Assembly (NCBI RefSeq): GCF_014529705.1
Contig: NZ_JAANIH010000003.1
Span: 124,001-188,000, forward strand
DNA length: 64,000 bases
Direction: 5' to 3'
Source of the DNA: Bradyrhizobium campsiandrae
GTDB taxonomy: Bacteria > Pseudomonadota > Alphaproteobacteria > Rhizobiales > Xanthobacteraceae
Below the pieces are notes generated by a model. The model saw only the letters and a list, made by a program, of their open reading frames with translations, was not told the DNA's origin and did not search any database. How positions within the stretch are numbered: position 1 is the first letter of the stretch; the number at the start of each line of letters is the position of its first letter. This document shows, one piece after another, positions 24,236 to 33,408 of this stretch. A program made the position numbers and the translations under genes.

Positions 24236-24287
24236 ACGACGCCCGGCGCTCACGGAGAGGGCCGGGCCGGTTGCCTGCACACGCGGC

Positions 24288-24536
24288 CTACTGACGCGCC
24301 GAGCCGGGCGCGCCCGGATTATTGCCGCCATATTTCGACGATCCGGTGCCGCTGAGCGTGGTCGGCCCGCTCGCGGTCCCGTTCGGATCCGTTCGCGCCG
24401 CGGTGCGGCCGGGGCCATGCATCATGTTCATTGAACCGAACCAGCCATGATGGCGGACGTGCCGGCTGCCATGCGCCGAGGCATAGCCGGCAGGGACCGC
24501 CAAGAGAATGACCAAAGTCAGAGCTGCTGTTTTCAT
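24288..24536 (-). CDS. Small secreted hypothetical protein
   Basis: 82 residues from ATG 24536 behind GAGGAGG. Signal peptide KTAALTLVILLAVPAGYASA, then His-rich HGSRHVRHHGWFGSMNMMHG and a Gly/Thr/Ser tail. The His/Met cluster could bind metal; this is only suggestive. Confidence 0.7.
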   Translation of the reverse strand: MKTAALTLVILLAVPAGYASAHGSRHVRHHGWFGSMNMMHGPGRTAARTDPNGTASGPTTLSGTGSSKYGGNNPGAPGSARQ

Positions 24537-24642
24537 CGGGCTTTCCTCCTCTGGGGAAAACCGCGCGCTGCCTTGCCCGTTCCCGCCGACGACGCCGGCA
24601 CGCCGAAATAATACGAACCGCCCGCCGGCGAAGGACCGAAGC

Positions 24643-24816
24643 TCACACCGACAGCTCCTTGCGAACCGCGGCGGCCGAATTGCCGACCTTGTCGACGGCC
24701 TGTTGCAGCTTTTCCCTGGAGACGCCGAGCGCATGGGTCCAGTGCTTGACCTCCCAGGCTTCGTGCATGTTGATCTTGCTGCGGTCCGGCTGTTCGCGTT
24801 TCGTCAAGCGGTCCAT
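24643..24816 (-). CDS. DUF3606 family protein
   Basis: 57 residues, ATG 24816 behind GAGGAGGAC. The sequence KINMHEAWEVKHWTHALGVS then REKLQQAVDKVGNSAAAVRK is the DUF3606 signature (W-x-x-x-LGVSxxxLxxAVxxVG). Small soluble protein of unknown role. Confidence 0.85.
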   Translation of the reverse strand: MDRLTKREQPDRSKINMHEAWEVKHWTHALGVSREKLQQAVDKVGNSAAAVRKELSV

Positions 24817-25157
24817 TGCGACGTCCTCCTCGCGACAGAAGAACGCCACCACACCCCCGCCGTTCCGAAGTCGACGCGGTGCGGGCTCTTGCGGGTGAAA
24901 GCGCCTCTGGTGGTGAAAGCCGGCACCGGCATCGAGATGGATTCGCATTCGATGCAGAAGCAGCTCTCGACGCGAAAGACGCCGAATCCAGGCTTTCACC
25001 ACATGTGCTTTCCTAACATTTGTTGTATTCCAGCATTTCGCTAACCCATCGTCCACAATGTTGAGACGCCGCGGCGGGCTCGCTTAACCTTTGTTGTCAA
25101 CAGCACGCCGGGGTCTGTGCTTTTTGGCCGTCACACGCTCAGGCGTGTGGGGGACGA
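24817..25157. other. Intergenic region, no gene; short repeated motif
   Basis: No supported ORF. The motif CTAACATTTGTTGTA (about 25013) and TTAACCTTTGTTG (about 25084) resembles TAAACATTTGTTGTA at 16805 and its complement near 17637. Possibly a shared promoter or regulator element. Confidence 0.4.
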
Positions 25158-25895
25158 GTGAACGTGACAAGCGAACTGATCTGGGCGCCGCTGTTTCAGC
25201 GCTTGAAGACGACGACCGGCGCCGATGACCTTGACCTGCAAGCGCTCGCGGCGCTGCCGTTCACACTCCGCAACTTTCGCGAAAACCAGACCGTGCTGCG
25301 CGACGGCGAGCAGCCGAGCGAATGCTGCCTGATCGCCGACGGCTTCTGCGTCCGCTCCAAGACCATCGCGGACGGCAGGCGCCAGATCCTGTCGATCCAC
25401 ATTCCCGGCGACCTGCCCAATCTGCAGAACCTGCACTTTGCGACCGTCGATCATGACCTGATCGCGCTGTCAGATTGCACGCTGGCCTTCATCGCCCGCA
25501 AGGCGCTGAACGAGCTCATTCGCGAACGCCCTGGTGTCGGCGACATGTTCTGGCGCGACACGCTGGTGGACGCCGCCGTGTCCCGCGAATGGATCGTCAA
25601 TGTCGGCCAGCGCTCGACCTACAACCGCCTGGCGCATCTGATCGTCGAACTGCGCGAGCGGCTGCGCCTGATCGGACGGGTTATCGACGACACCTTCGCC
25701 ATCCCGCTGACTCAGGAGCAGTTCGGCGAAGCCATGGGCGTGACGAGCGTCCATACCAACCGCATCCTGCGCGAGCTGCGCGTCGACGGCGTATTGGAGC
25801 TTCAGCGCGGCACCGTGAGGATTCTCAACGAGCACAAGCTGCAGGAGCTGGCCCAGTTCGACGGCCGCTACCTGCATCTGTCGCCCACAACCTAG
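25158..25895 (+). CDS. Crp/Fnr-family transcriptional regulator
   Basis: 245 residues, GTG 25158 behind GTGGGGGACGA. The N-terminal cyclic-nucleotide-type beta-roll (about 40-125; DGEQPSECCLIADGFCVRSK, ILSIHIPGDLPNLQNL), then a dimer helix and a C-terminal HTH_Crp (LTQEQFGEAMGVTSVHTNRI, residues about 187-206). No Fnr-type N-terminal Cys cluster, so ligand or redox sensing is undefined. No neighbour reveals its regulon. Confidence 0.9.
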   Translation: MNVTSELIWAPLFQRLKTTTGADDLDLQALAALPFTLRNFRENQTVLRDGEQPSECCLIADGFCVRSKTIADGRRQILSIHIPGDLPNLQNLHFATVDHDLIALSDCTLAFIARKALNELIRERPGVGDMFWRDTLVDAAVSREWIVNVGQRSTYNRLAHLIVELRERLRLIGRVIDDTFAIPLTQEQFGEAMGVTSVHTNRILRELRVDGVLELQRGTVRILNEHKLQELAQFDGRYLHLSPTT

Positions 25896-26094
25896 GCGAG
25901 CTTCCCTTTCACGTGGACGAGGACCGTGCGCAAACCACGGGTCGCACCCTTGTTGTGAAGCGAGGCTAGACCCGCGCAACAGGGGCTTTGCACGCGATGA
26001 TGGCGCCGGCCACGGCCCATCACTGGCCAGCCGTGGAACTTTCCGGCTATGGTCGCGCTTAAGCCTTGAATTCGCAATTTCCGGAAGGTGAGCC

Positions 26095-27411
26095 CTGTCG
26101 AACCGATCCAAACATCAAGCCCGTCCTGACAAGGTCGTTGCGCCGGCCAAGCCGGCACGAACGTTGCTGCAACGGCTCGGGCCGGGCCTGATCACGGGAG
26201 CGGCTGACGATGATCCTTCGGGCATCGCCACCTATTCCCAGGCGGGAGCGCAGTTCGGTTATGGGCTGCTCTGGACGGTGTTCCTGACAACGCCGTTCAT
26301 GATCGCGATTCAGCTCGTGAGTGCGCAGATCGGCCGGGTCACCGGCAAGGGGTTGGCTGCCAACGTGATGGAGCTCGCACCGCGCTGGCTGGTGCTGGGG
26401 TTGGTCGCGCTGCTGGTGATCGCCAACACCTTCAACATCGCCGCCGACATTGCCGCGATGGCGGAGGCCCTGTCGCTCGTCATCGGCGGGCTCAACCACG
26501 AACACGCGCTGATCTTCGCCGCCGGCTCGACCCTGCTCCAGGTTTTCCTGCCCTATCGGCGCTACGCGCCGGTGCTGAAATTCCTGACATTGACGCTGTT
26601 CGCCTATGTCGCAACCGCCTTCACCGTGAAGATCCCGTGGAGCACTGCGCTACTCGCCGCGGTGTGGCCGAAGGCTGACATCAGCGCCGACTATTTCATG
26701 ATGGTGGTCGCGGTGCTCGGCACCACGATCAGCCCTTATCTGTTCTTCTGGCAGGCCTCCCAGGAGGTCGAGGAAATGAACCTCGGCAAGCGCGACCGGC
26801 CGCTGCGGGAGGAGACGCATCAGGTCGGCCATCCCGAACTCACGCGCATCAAGCTCGACACGACCTTCGGCATGCTGCTCTCCAACGGCATCGCCTTCTT
26901 CATCATCCTGACCACGGCCTCGGTGCTGAACGCCAACGGCGTCACCAACATCAATTCGGCGACGCAAGCCGCCGAAGCGCTGCGGCCGCTCGCGGGCGAC
27001 TTTACGTTCGCACTCTTCGCACTCGGCATCATCGGCACGGGCCTTCTGGCAATCCCGGTGCTGGCGGGCTCGGCGGCCTATGGCGTCGCCGAGATCTTTG
27101 GCTGGCGGGCGACACTGGAGGCGAGGCCCGAGAAGGCGGTCGGCTTCTACACCATCATCGCTGCCGCAACCATCATCGGCTTCGGACTTGGCTTCACCGG
27201 GATCGGCGCGATCCACATGCTGGTGTGGAGCGCCGTGCTCAACGGCATCGTCGCCGTCCCCATCATGGCGATGATGATGATGATCGTCTCGAACCGGACG
27301 ATCATGGGCCGCTTCAGGGCCCGATCGCAGCTGATCGCGCTGGGATGGCTCGGCACCGCGCTGATGGCGCTCGCCGTCCTCGCGCTTCTCGGCTCGTCGT
27401 TGATGGGCTAG
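26095..27411 (+). CDS. NRAMP-family-like metal transporter (atypical motifs)
   Basis: About 11 TM segments. The first helix carries ADDDPSGIATYSQAG (canonical NRAMP: DPGN) and TM6 carries WQASQEVEE (canonical: MPHN), so the metal site differs from Mn/Fe NRAMPs; Mg or other substrates are conceivable. Downstream helices match the family (AGSAAYGVAEIFGW). The start is unusual: the frame is open to a CTG at 26095, 7 nt after GGAAGG, with a natural-looking SNRSKHQARPDKVVAPAKPA start, while TTG 26164 lacks an RBS. 438 residues with the CTG. Confidence 0.85.
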   Translation: MSNRSKHQARPDKVVAPAKPARTLLQRLGPGLITGAADDDPSGIATYSQAGAQFGYGLLWTVFLTTPFMIAIQLVSAQIGRVTGKGLAANVMELAPRWLVLGLVALLVIANTFNIAADIAAMAEALSLVIGGLNHEHALIFAAGSTLLQVFLPYRRYAPVLKFLTLTLFAYVATAFTVKIPWSTALLAAVWPKADISADYFMMVVAVLGTTISPYLFFWQASQEVEEMNLGKRDRPLREETHQVGHPELTRIKLDTTFGMLLSNGIAFFIILTTASVLNANGVTNINSATQAAEALRPLAGDFTFALFALGIIGTGLLAIPVLAGSAAYGVAEIFGWRATLEARPEKAVGFYTIIAAATIIGFGLGFTGIGAIHMLVWSAVLNGIVAVPIMAMMMMIVSNRTIMGRFRARSQLIALGWLGTALMALAVLALLGSSLMG

Positions 27412-27508
27412 AGCATGATCCTGAAAAGTGCGAAGCGTTTTCAGAGAAGATCATGCTCAAACAATAACCTAAAGCGCGACTATTCATCCTAATCTCATCG
27501 CGCTTTAG
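27411..27508. repeat. Rhizobiales-type double palindromic repeat
   Basis: Two inverted repeats in 98 bp: GAGCATGATC (27411-27420) with GATCATGCTC (27449-27458), and CTAAAGCGCGA (27469-27479) with TCGCGCTTTAG (27498-27508). This is the composite palindromic repeat scattered in Rhizobium and Bradyrhizobium genomes. It starts at the NRAMP stop and ends at the stop of the next small ORF. Confidence 0.85.
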
Positions 27509-27606
27509 AGCGGTGACAGCGCCGCCGAGATCTGCGAGGCGATGATGAAGGCCGCGAACACGGCCGGCACGCTGATGAACCGCAAGAACTGATCGATCGA
27601 AAGCAT
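27505..27606 (-). CDS. 33-residue single-TM small protein
   Basis: ATG 27606 behind GGGGAGACAAC. MLSIDQFLRFISVPAVFAAF then IIASQISAALSPL: one hydrophobic helix. The stop lies inside the palindromic repeat. Function unknown. Confidence 0.55.
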   Translation of the reverse strand: MLSIDQFLRFISVPAVFAAFIIASQISAALSPL

Positions 27607-27645
27607 TGTTGTCTCCCCAAAGACAAAGCGCCCTCGCCTGCCGCG

Positions 27646-27756
27646 CTACTCCACCCCTTGCGCGACGTGCTGATCGGCTGTGAGCAACCGGTCGGAAATG
27701 GCGGCCCCGCTCATCGTGAGGAGCGCCAGAACCGAGATCATGGCCAGAAACTGCAT
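27646..27756 (-). CDS. 36-residue small membrane protein (tentative)
   Basis: ATG 27756 with CGGAGG almost abutting the start. MQFLAMISVLALLTMSGAAI then SDRLLTADQHVAQGVE: a signal or anchor helix plus a polar tail. Plausible but unproven. Confidence 0.4.
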   Translation of the reverse strand: MQFLAMISVLALLTMSGAAISDRLLTADQHVAQGVE

Positions 27757-27993
27757 GCCTCCGTGATCGACCCCGATTGTGGCCAAATCGGTCAGGGTTT
27801 GAGACGATCCCAAGAAACATCAAGACCCCCCGGATTCTACGGGCTTTCCGCCAGCGCCGCCAAAAATCGATGGCTGGGCAAGCGTTTGCGAGCTTCACGG
27901 CACTGGGTCGTTAGCCTAACAATTGTGGCTGGGCCGGAGCTTGCGACCGGGACCATAAAACCAATAACGCCCGGCCGGGCGACAGGGAGCGAT

Positions 27994-29208
27994 ATGCCAA
28001 ACTCATCAAAAGCAACGAGTCTCGAGATCCTTGCCTGCGATGCCGGCTGGAGAAACTATCACTTTGTCAAGGTGACGACGGAAGACGGCGTCGTCGGCTG
28101 GAGCGAGTTCGACGAGGGCTTTGGCTCGCCAGGCGTCGGTGCCACGATCCAGCGGCTGTCCACCCGCGTGATCGGCCAGAACGTCTTCCAGCACGAGCGC
28201 ATCCATGCCGAGTTGTTCGCCGCCACGCGCCCCGCCGCCGGCGGCGTGGTCGCGCAGGCGCTCGGCGCGATCGAGAACGCGTTGCTGGACGCCAAGGCAA
28301 AATGCCTCGGCGTGCCTTGCTACGAGCTTCTTGGCGGCAAGATCCGCGACCGTGTCAGGGTCTATTGGTCCCACTGCGCGACGTGGCGAATCAATCATCC
28401 CACCTGGTACAAGCCGCCGATCGAAAATCTCGACGGCGTCAAGGCCATGGGCCGTGAGGTCCGCGAGAAGAAATTCACCGCGCTCAAGACCAACATCTTT
28501 TCCTACGATGACGGCAAGCCCACCGGCTGGCGGCCCGGCTTCGGCTCGCCCTTCGCGCCCGAGATCAACGTCGACCGCAAGATCCTGCGCGACCTGCACA
28601 TGCATCTCGAAGCGATCCGCGACGGCGCGGGCCCTGATGTCGACATCCTGCTCGACTGCAATTTCAACGCCAAGACCGAAGGCTATTTGAAGATCCTTCG
28701 CATGATCACCGACCTCGACATGTTCTGGATCGAGATCGACAGCTTCAATCCGCAGGCTCTTGGCTATATCCGCAGGCAGAGTCCGCATCCGATCTCGTCC
28801 TGCGAGACACTGCTCGGCCTGCGCGAATTCCTGCCCTATTTTCAGGAGCAGGCCATGGACGTCGCGATCATCGACACGCCCTGGAACGGTGTGTGGCAGT
28901 CGATGAAGATCGCTTCAGCGGCGGAAGCCTTCGAGGTCAACGTTGCGCCGCATAATTTCTACGGTCATCTCTGCTCGATGATGAACGCGCATTTCTGCGC
29001 GGCCGTCCCGAATCTGCGCATCATGGAGATCGACATCGATCGCCTCGCCTGGGACAAGGAGCTGTTCACGCACGAGCCCGACATCCAGAACGGCCACCTG
29101 ATCATTCCAGACCGTCCCGGCTGGGGCACCGAGCCAAACGAGGAAGCCCTTCGCGCGCACCCGCCAAAGACGACCGGCGGACTCCTCAACTACGGCCGCA
29201 AAGGCTGA
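27994..29208 (+). CDS. Enolase-superfamily enzyme (mandelate racemase/muconate lactonizing type)
   Basis: 404 residues, ATG 27994 behind AGGGAGC. The N-terminal capping domain contains DGVVGWSEFDEGFGSPG; the barrel contains LKTN (Lys strand), DILLDCNFN, MFWIEIDSF and SSCETLLGL (metal ligands D, E, E), then VNVAPHNFYGHL with a His for acid-base chemistry. This is the MR-type subgroup (acid-sugar dehydratase or racemase). The substrate cannot be given; no sugar-acid genes are next to it. Confidence 0.88.
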   Translation: MPNSSKATSLEILACDAGWRNYHFVKVTTEDGVVGWSEFDEGFGSPGVGATIQRLSTRVIGQNVFQHERIHAELFAATRPAAGGVVAQALGAIENALLDAKAKCLGVPCYELLGGKIRDRVRVYWSHCATWRINHPTWYKPPIENLDGVKAMGREVREKKFTALKTNIFSYDDGKPTGWRPGFGSPFAPEINVDRKILRDLHMHLEAIRDGAGPDVDILLDCNFNAKTEGYLKILRMITDLDMFWIEIDSFNPQALGYIRRQSPHPISSCETLLGLREFLPYFQEQAMDVAIIDTPWNGVWQSMKIASAAEAFEVNVAPHNFYGHLCSMMNAHFCAAVPNLRIMEIDIDRLAWDKELFTHEPDIQNGHLIIPDRPGWGTEPNEEALRAHPPKTTGGLLNYGRKG

Positions 29209-29231
29209 GCAAGGCTGAACTAGGGCGAAGC

Positions 29232-29516
29232 TCAAGGCGTCACCGGATTGACGGTCGGGGAGGTCTTGGGCCCCAGCCGTTCCGGCTCGATCGGCGATTT
29301 TGGCTCGGTCGGAAGCACCTTGGCGCCGGCCGCGTGTGCGGCTTCGCCCGTGGTCGCGTACATCGCGACATGAGCCGGCTGGGTCTTGGCGCGGCTCCAC
29401 GGCCCGTGGTCGACGATCAGCATCGCGGCAATCGTCACGGCGGCCACGATCATCGCGATCACGCCGGGGTGGCGCAGCGCGATAGAGACTGAGTTTGCGA
29501 AACGACCTGTTGCCAT
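29232..29516 (-). CDS. Small single-TM hypothetical protein
   Basis: 94 residues from ATG 29516. A TM helix near 17-37 (PGVIAMIVAAVTIAAMLIVD) leads to a Pro/Thr-rich periplasmic tail ending SPTVNPVTP. No clear domain. Confidence 0.6.
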   Translation of the reverse strand: MATGRFANSVSIALRHPGVIAMIVAAVTIAAMLIVDHGPWSRAKTQPAHVAMYATTGEAAHAAGAKVLPTEPKSPIEPERLGPKTSPTVNPVTP

Positions 29517-29633
29517 CGAAGCATCCGCACCATTGTCCTCTCGCGGGTTAACGCAATCACGGCCCCGCGAGTTCCGGCGCTGACTTAAGCAAGTTCCGAG
29601 CCAATACCCTGGAACCAAGGCCTTTCTCTTCGT

Positions 29634-30173
29634 TCACTTGACGTCTGGCCGTGCGTCACCGACGAACTTGTCACGGTTCGGCATCTTGATCGCTGCAAGC
29701 GATGTGGCATCGAGCGTCGCATCCGCTCCGATTAACCCGTTCAGGTTCAAGATATAGGCAGACACCGCGTAGACGTCGTCATCGCTCAGTGACTGCGGCG
29801 CATTCTGTGGCATGGCACGACGGATATAGTCGAACAGGGTTGGCGCATAGGGCCAGTAGCTTCCGACCGTGCGGACTGGCTTGGCGGTTCCGATCGTCCC
29901 CTGCCCGCCGACAAGGCGATCGCCGACGCCGCCCTCGCCATTGTCGCCGTGGCATGACGCACATTGCTGCGCGAATACTTCGCGACCATGGCTGACCGAG
30001 CCGCTTCCCTTCGGCAGATTGCTGCCATCGCGCCCAACATCGATATTCCAGCCTGCAATCTCGGCGGCTGTCGCCGGCCGGCCGATGCCATAAGGACTTT
30101 GCGCCCGCGCTTCGCTGACCCCGACGCTGCAAGAAATCGCCAGGGCAAAACCGCAGATCTCATGCCAGCGCAT
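29634..30173 (-). CDS. Monoheme c-type cytochrome, SoxD-like
   Basis: 179 residues. Signal peptide (FALAISCSVGVSEARA), RPATAAEIAGWNIDVGRDGSN, heme motif CASCHGDNGEGG and an axial Met in RRAMPQNAP. It overlaps the soxC end by 14 nt, so it is the electron acceptor of the SoxC-like molybdoenzyme (periplasm). Classical SoxD is about twice this length with two hemes; this is the short monoheme form. Confidence 0.8.
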   Translation of the reverse strand: MRWHEICGFALAISCSVGVSEARAQSPYGIGRPATAAEIAGWNIDVGRDGSNLPKGSGSVSHGREVFAQQCASCHGDNGEGGVGDRLVGGQGTIGTAKPVRTVGSYWPYAPTLFDYIRRAMPQNAPQSLSDDDVYAVSAYILNLNGLIGADATLDATSLAAIKMPNRDKFVGDARPDVK

Positions 30174-31431
30174 TGGTCACCTCCCCGTCGGCTGCGACAC
30201 GCCAGGGCCAGATCGCATTGTTATGGTAGAAATAATTCTCACCGCGTACCTTGAGCAGTTCGGCGAGCGTCGGCTGCACATAGCCGGTCTCGTCGATGGC
30301 GCGGCTCTGGATCACCGCAGGCTTGCCGTCCCATTGCCAGGGAAAGCGAAACCGTGTCAGCGCACGTGTCAGTACCGGCTCCTGCAGTCGCGCCTCCTGC
30401 CAGCTCTTGCCGTCATCGACGGATACCTCGACCCGTTTGACCTTGCCATGGCCGCTCCAGGCGATGCCGGTGATTTCGTGAAAGCCAGGTGCGCCGAGAC
30501 GTTGGCCGCCCGAGGGGCGCGTGATGATCGATTTCGCTTCCATGTAAAAGGAGAACTCACGCGCCGTGCCATCAGGCAGAAGATCGGTGTATTTCGAGGT
30601 CTCCTCACGCGAATAGGCAGGCCCCGCCGTCACGTGCAATCGCCGCAGCCACTTCACGTTCATATTGCCTTCGAAGCCCGGCAAAAGCAGCCGCAACGGA
30701 TAGCCCTGCTGTGGGCGAAGCCGCTCGCCATTCTGGCTGTAGACGAGCATGGCATCCTCGAGGCATTTCTCGATCGGGACGCTGCGGGTCAGCGCCGCTG
30801 CGTCGGCGCCCTCTGCTATAACCCATTTGGCCTCGGGCTTCAGTCCCGCCTCCTGGAGCACCAGTTTCAGGCTGACGCCGGTCCACTCGGCGCAGCTCAG
30901 AAGACCGACGAGGTCCGATGCCGTCTTGCCATAAGGCTTGCTGTAACCGGGATTGCCGGAGCATTCGAGGAAGTGGATGCGCGATTCCGACGGAAAGCGC
31001 CTGAGATCGTCGACGGTGAAGATCAGCGGCCGCTCGACGAGGCCGTGGAGCATCAACCGGTGCTGCGCCGGGTCGATGGTCGGAACGCCGCCGTGATGGC
31101 GCTCATAGAACAGGCCGTTCGGCGTGATGATGCCGTCGAGTTCCTGCAATGGCGTTCGGCCGGACGCGGAAATGTATTGCTTGAGGTTGTTCGAGATGTT
31201 CTTGATGACGCCTTTTTCGAATGGCGACGGCGCGCCGTAGGGCTGGCTTCCCATGGGATCGCCGGGTGACTTCATCCAGTCGGGGACGTTGGGCGGAAGG
31301 TTCTCCGTCTCCGCAGCGGCGGATGCACCGGCTCCGAGGACGGCCGCACCCGCCACCGCACTGCCACCTTGCAGGAAGCGGCGGCGTGTGCTCCTCGCGA
31401 ATTTTCCGCTTGTATCGATCGTGTTGCTCAT
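30160..31431 (-). CDS. soxC: Sulfite/sulfane dehydrogenase molybdopterin subunit SoxC
   Basis: 423 residues from ATG 31431 (CGAGGTCC upstream). Twin-arginine signal STRRRFLQGGSAVAGAAVLG; Moco-binding Cys in FLECSGNPG; RLLLPGFEGNMNVKWLRRL; C-terminal Mo-co dimerization domain with KRVEVSVDDGKSWQEA. Exported folded, it oxidises sulfite or the sulfane of SoxY-bound intermediates with the cytochrome next door. No soxAXYZB genes are visible, so the pair may serve sulfite detoxification or an incomplete Sox pathway. Confidence 0.9.
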   Translation of the reverse strand: MSNTIDTSGKFARSTRRRFLQGGSAVAGAAVLGAGASAAAETENLPPNVPDWMKSPGDPMGSQPYGAPSPFEKGVIKNISNNLKQYISASGRTPLQELDGIITPNGLFYERHHGGVPTIDPAQHRLMLHGLVERPLIFTVDDLRRFPSESRIHFLECSGNPGYSKPYGKTASDLVGLLSCAEWTGVSLKLVLQEAGLKPEAKWVIAEGADAAALTRSVPIEKCLEDAMLVYSQNGERLRPQQGYPLRLLLPGFEGNMNVKWLRRLHVTAGPAYSREETSKYTDLLPDGTAREFSFYMEAKSIITRPSGGQRLGAPGFHEITGIAWSGHGKVKRVEVSVDDGKSWQEARLQEPVLTRALTRFRFPWQWDGKPAVIQSRAIDETGYVQPTLAELLKVRGENYFYHNNAIWPWRVAADGEVTNALA

Positions 31432-31589
31432 GGCGGACCTCGGCTGAACGTCGGCCCGCATAAAAGCTTTCGCGACGCATCTTTGCAATTCGCGCGCATT
31501 TCAAAAGCAGGCGATTTCGATCAGGACTGATCTAAATCCACCCGCGCCGACAGCAGTTCCATTCTTTGCGGCGCACAAATGACCCAGCG

Positions 31590-32567
31590 TCACTCTCCTG
31601 GCGCGATCGCGTTGCTTGGCGTCGGTCGATCGGTGATCTGCTGGCCGAACAGGCTGCCAATCAGCTCGACTGCGGTGCGCGCGGTGCGGCCACGCTCATC
31701 CAGGAACGGATTGAGCTCGACGATGTCGACCGATCCCACCACGCCGGAATCGTGCAGCAATTCCATGATCAGATGCGCCTCGCGATAGGTCGCGCCGCCT
31801 GGCACCGTGGTCCCCACGCCCGGTGCGACACAAGGATCGAGAAAATCGACATCGAAGCTGACATGGAGCACGCCGTTGTTCGCCTTGACGCGCTCGATGA
31901 CGCGCCGGATCAGCACCGCGACGCCGAACTCGTCGATCTGGCGCATGTCGACCACCCTGATCCGCCGTGCGCGCATCAGCTCTCGCTCGAGCTTGTCGAT
32001 CGAGCGCGCGCCGAACAGGTCGAGCCTGTCAGGATCGATCGGGGCGCGCGGATCATCACCGAGGAGGCCATCGAGGCCCGCTTCACCGCACAGGAAGGCT
32101 GCGGACATGCCGTGCATGTTGGCTGTGATCGTCGTCGCCGGCGTGTTGTAGTCGGCATGCGCGTCGAGCCAGAGCACGAACAGATCACGTCCGCGCCCCC
32201 GCCAATGGCGCGCCATCGCATTGACCGAGCCCATCGACAGGGTGTGATCGCCCCCGAGGAAGATCGGCAAGGCACCAGTTTGCGCGATCTCGTAGCCGCG
32301 GGCGCTGAGAATTCGCGTCCAGCGCTGAATTTCGCGGTAGTGATTGGCGTTCTCGGGCGGCCTGTCGGCAAGGTCCCTGATCTCGGCCACGGAGAGATCG
32401 CCGTAATCGACGACTTCGAAATCCAGGCTTTCGAGCAGCATTGCAAGGCCGGCGGTGCGCAGCGCCGCAGGGCCCATCAAGGTGCCGCGCTGCGAGGCGC
32501 CCATGTCGATCGGTGCGCCCAATAGCGCGATGCGCCGGGCTCGATCCAAGGTGGTTCGATCGGTCAC
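31590..32567 (-). CDS. rocF: Arginase
   Basis: 325 residues, GTG 32567 behind CAGGAGATTGCC. Ureohydrolase manganese motifs LGGDHTLSMGS, WLDAHADYNTP and FDVDFLDPCVAPGVGT, and the arginase-typical DYGDL. Hydrolyses L-arginine to ornithine and urea in the cytosol. No ornithine cyclodeaminase or rocD partner adjoins it. Confidence 0.93.
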   Translation of the reverse strand: MTDRTTLDRARRIALLGAPIDMGASQRGTLMGPAALRTAGLAMLLESLDFEVVDYGDLSVAEIRDLADRPPENANHYREIQRWTRILSARGYEIAQTGALPIFLGGDHTLSMGSVNAMARHWRGRGRDLFVLWLDAHADYNTPATTITANMHGMSAAFLCGEAGLDGLLGDDPRAPIDPDRLDLFGARSIDKLERELMRARRIRVVDMRQIDEFGVAVLIRRVIERVKANNGVLHVSFDVDFLDPCVAPGVGTTVPGGATYREAHLIMELLHDSGVVGSVDIVELNPFLDERGRTARTAVELIGSLFGQQITDRPTPSNAIAPGE

Positions 32568-32817
32568 GGCAATCTCCTGAGGTCAGTGAGGCTGCACCAG
32601 CGTAACAGAGATTCGCACCCGTCGTTTCACGGGGAAGCCGGAACCATTTCCCGTGCGCCGCATTTTCCCAGCAAGGCCGGCACCCGCCGTTCAAGACGGC
32701 GCCTGTCGCGGATAGCCAAAGGTCACTTGACCCGCTGTTCACAACGAGCGCACGCGCGGATAGCCAAAGGTGCCGGCCTCAGTTGCGTCGTCTGGTCTGG
32801 AGATGGCAAGCTTGAGC

Positions 32818-33072
32818 ATGGACATACCGCAGCCCAATTCCCAGCCCGGCATGGCCGAGCGCGCCATCGACGCGGCGACCGACGTGTCCCATACCATCGG
32901 CGAGGTTGCGGGAGGGTTGCGGGCCGCAGTCGATCGCCTCACCTATGCGATCGATGAAGCGCGAAAACCCGGACGCCCGCTCGCGACAGTGGCGGCGATC
33001 ACGCGCGAGGCCCCCCTCACCAGCCTGTTCGTGGCTTTTCTCTTTGGCATTGCGATCGCGCGTCGGCGTTAG
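32818..33072 (+). CDS. Small DUF883-like membrane-anchored protein
   Basis: 84 residues from ATG 32818 (ATG 32803 also possible). SHTIGEVAGGLRAAVDRLTY, AIDEARKPGRPLATVAAI, then a C-terminal helix LTSLFVAFLFGIAIARRR. Resembles ElaB/DUF883 ribosome- or membrane-associated stress proteins, weakly. Confidence 0.6.
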   Translation: MDIPQPNSQPGMAERAIDAATDVSHTIGEVAGGLRAAVDRLTYAIDEARKPGRPLATVAAITREAPLTSLFVAFLFGIAIARRR

Positions 33073-33154
33073 GATACTCGAACGATCAGTGGAAAGCCCT
33101 GACTCTTGTTGAAGCGAGTTGCCCGCGGAAGAAACGCGTGCAGCTGGCTCGTTG

Positions 33155-33283
33155 TCAGACATCGCCCGATTCTCGTGCCATCCGATCGAGGAAGGCCGCA
33201 CCATCCGGAGCGAGGCCGATGATCTGGAGCGATAAGCTCACCAGTAACTGAAGTTCCGCTCCGGCTGCGGCGGCTTCAGTCAT
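33155..33283 (-). CDS. Small hypothetical protein (start uncertain)
   Basis: 42 residues if started at ATG 33283; the frame is open to 33394 without RBS. MTEAAAAGAELQLLVSLSLQ then IIGLAPDGAAFLDRMARESG has the composition of a real protein. No domain seen. Confidence 0.4.
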   Translation of the reverse strand: MTEAAAAGAELQLLVSLSLQIIGLAPDGAAFLDRMARESGDV

Positions 33284-33408
33284 TTCCCTACAGCCGCAAT
33301 CCGCTGTCTCCCGAAGCAAAGGCAACTCCCGCCATTGCCGAATCTTCCCGAATCGGAACCGCGCAGCGCGGCGAGGGTTGATCGGTATCTGCATTAAGGA
33401 GGTTTCAA

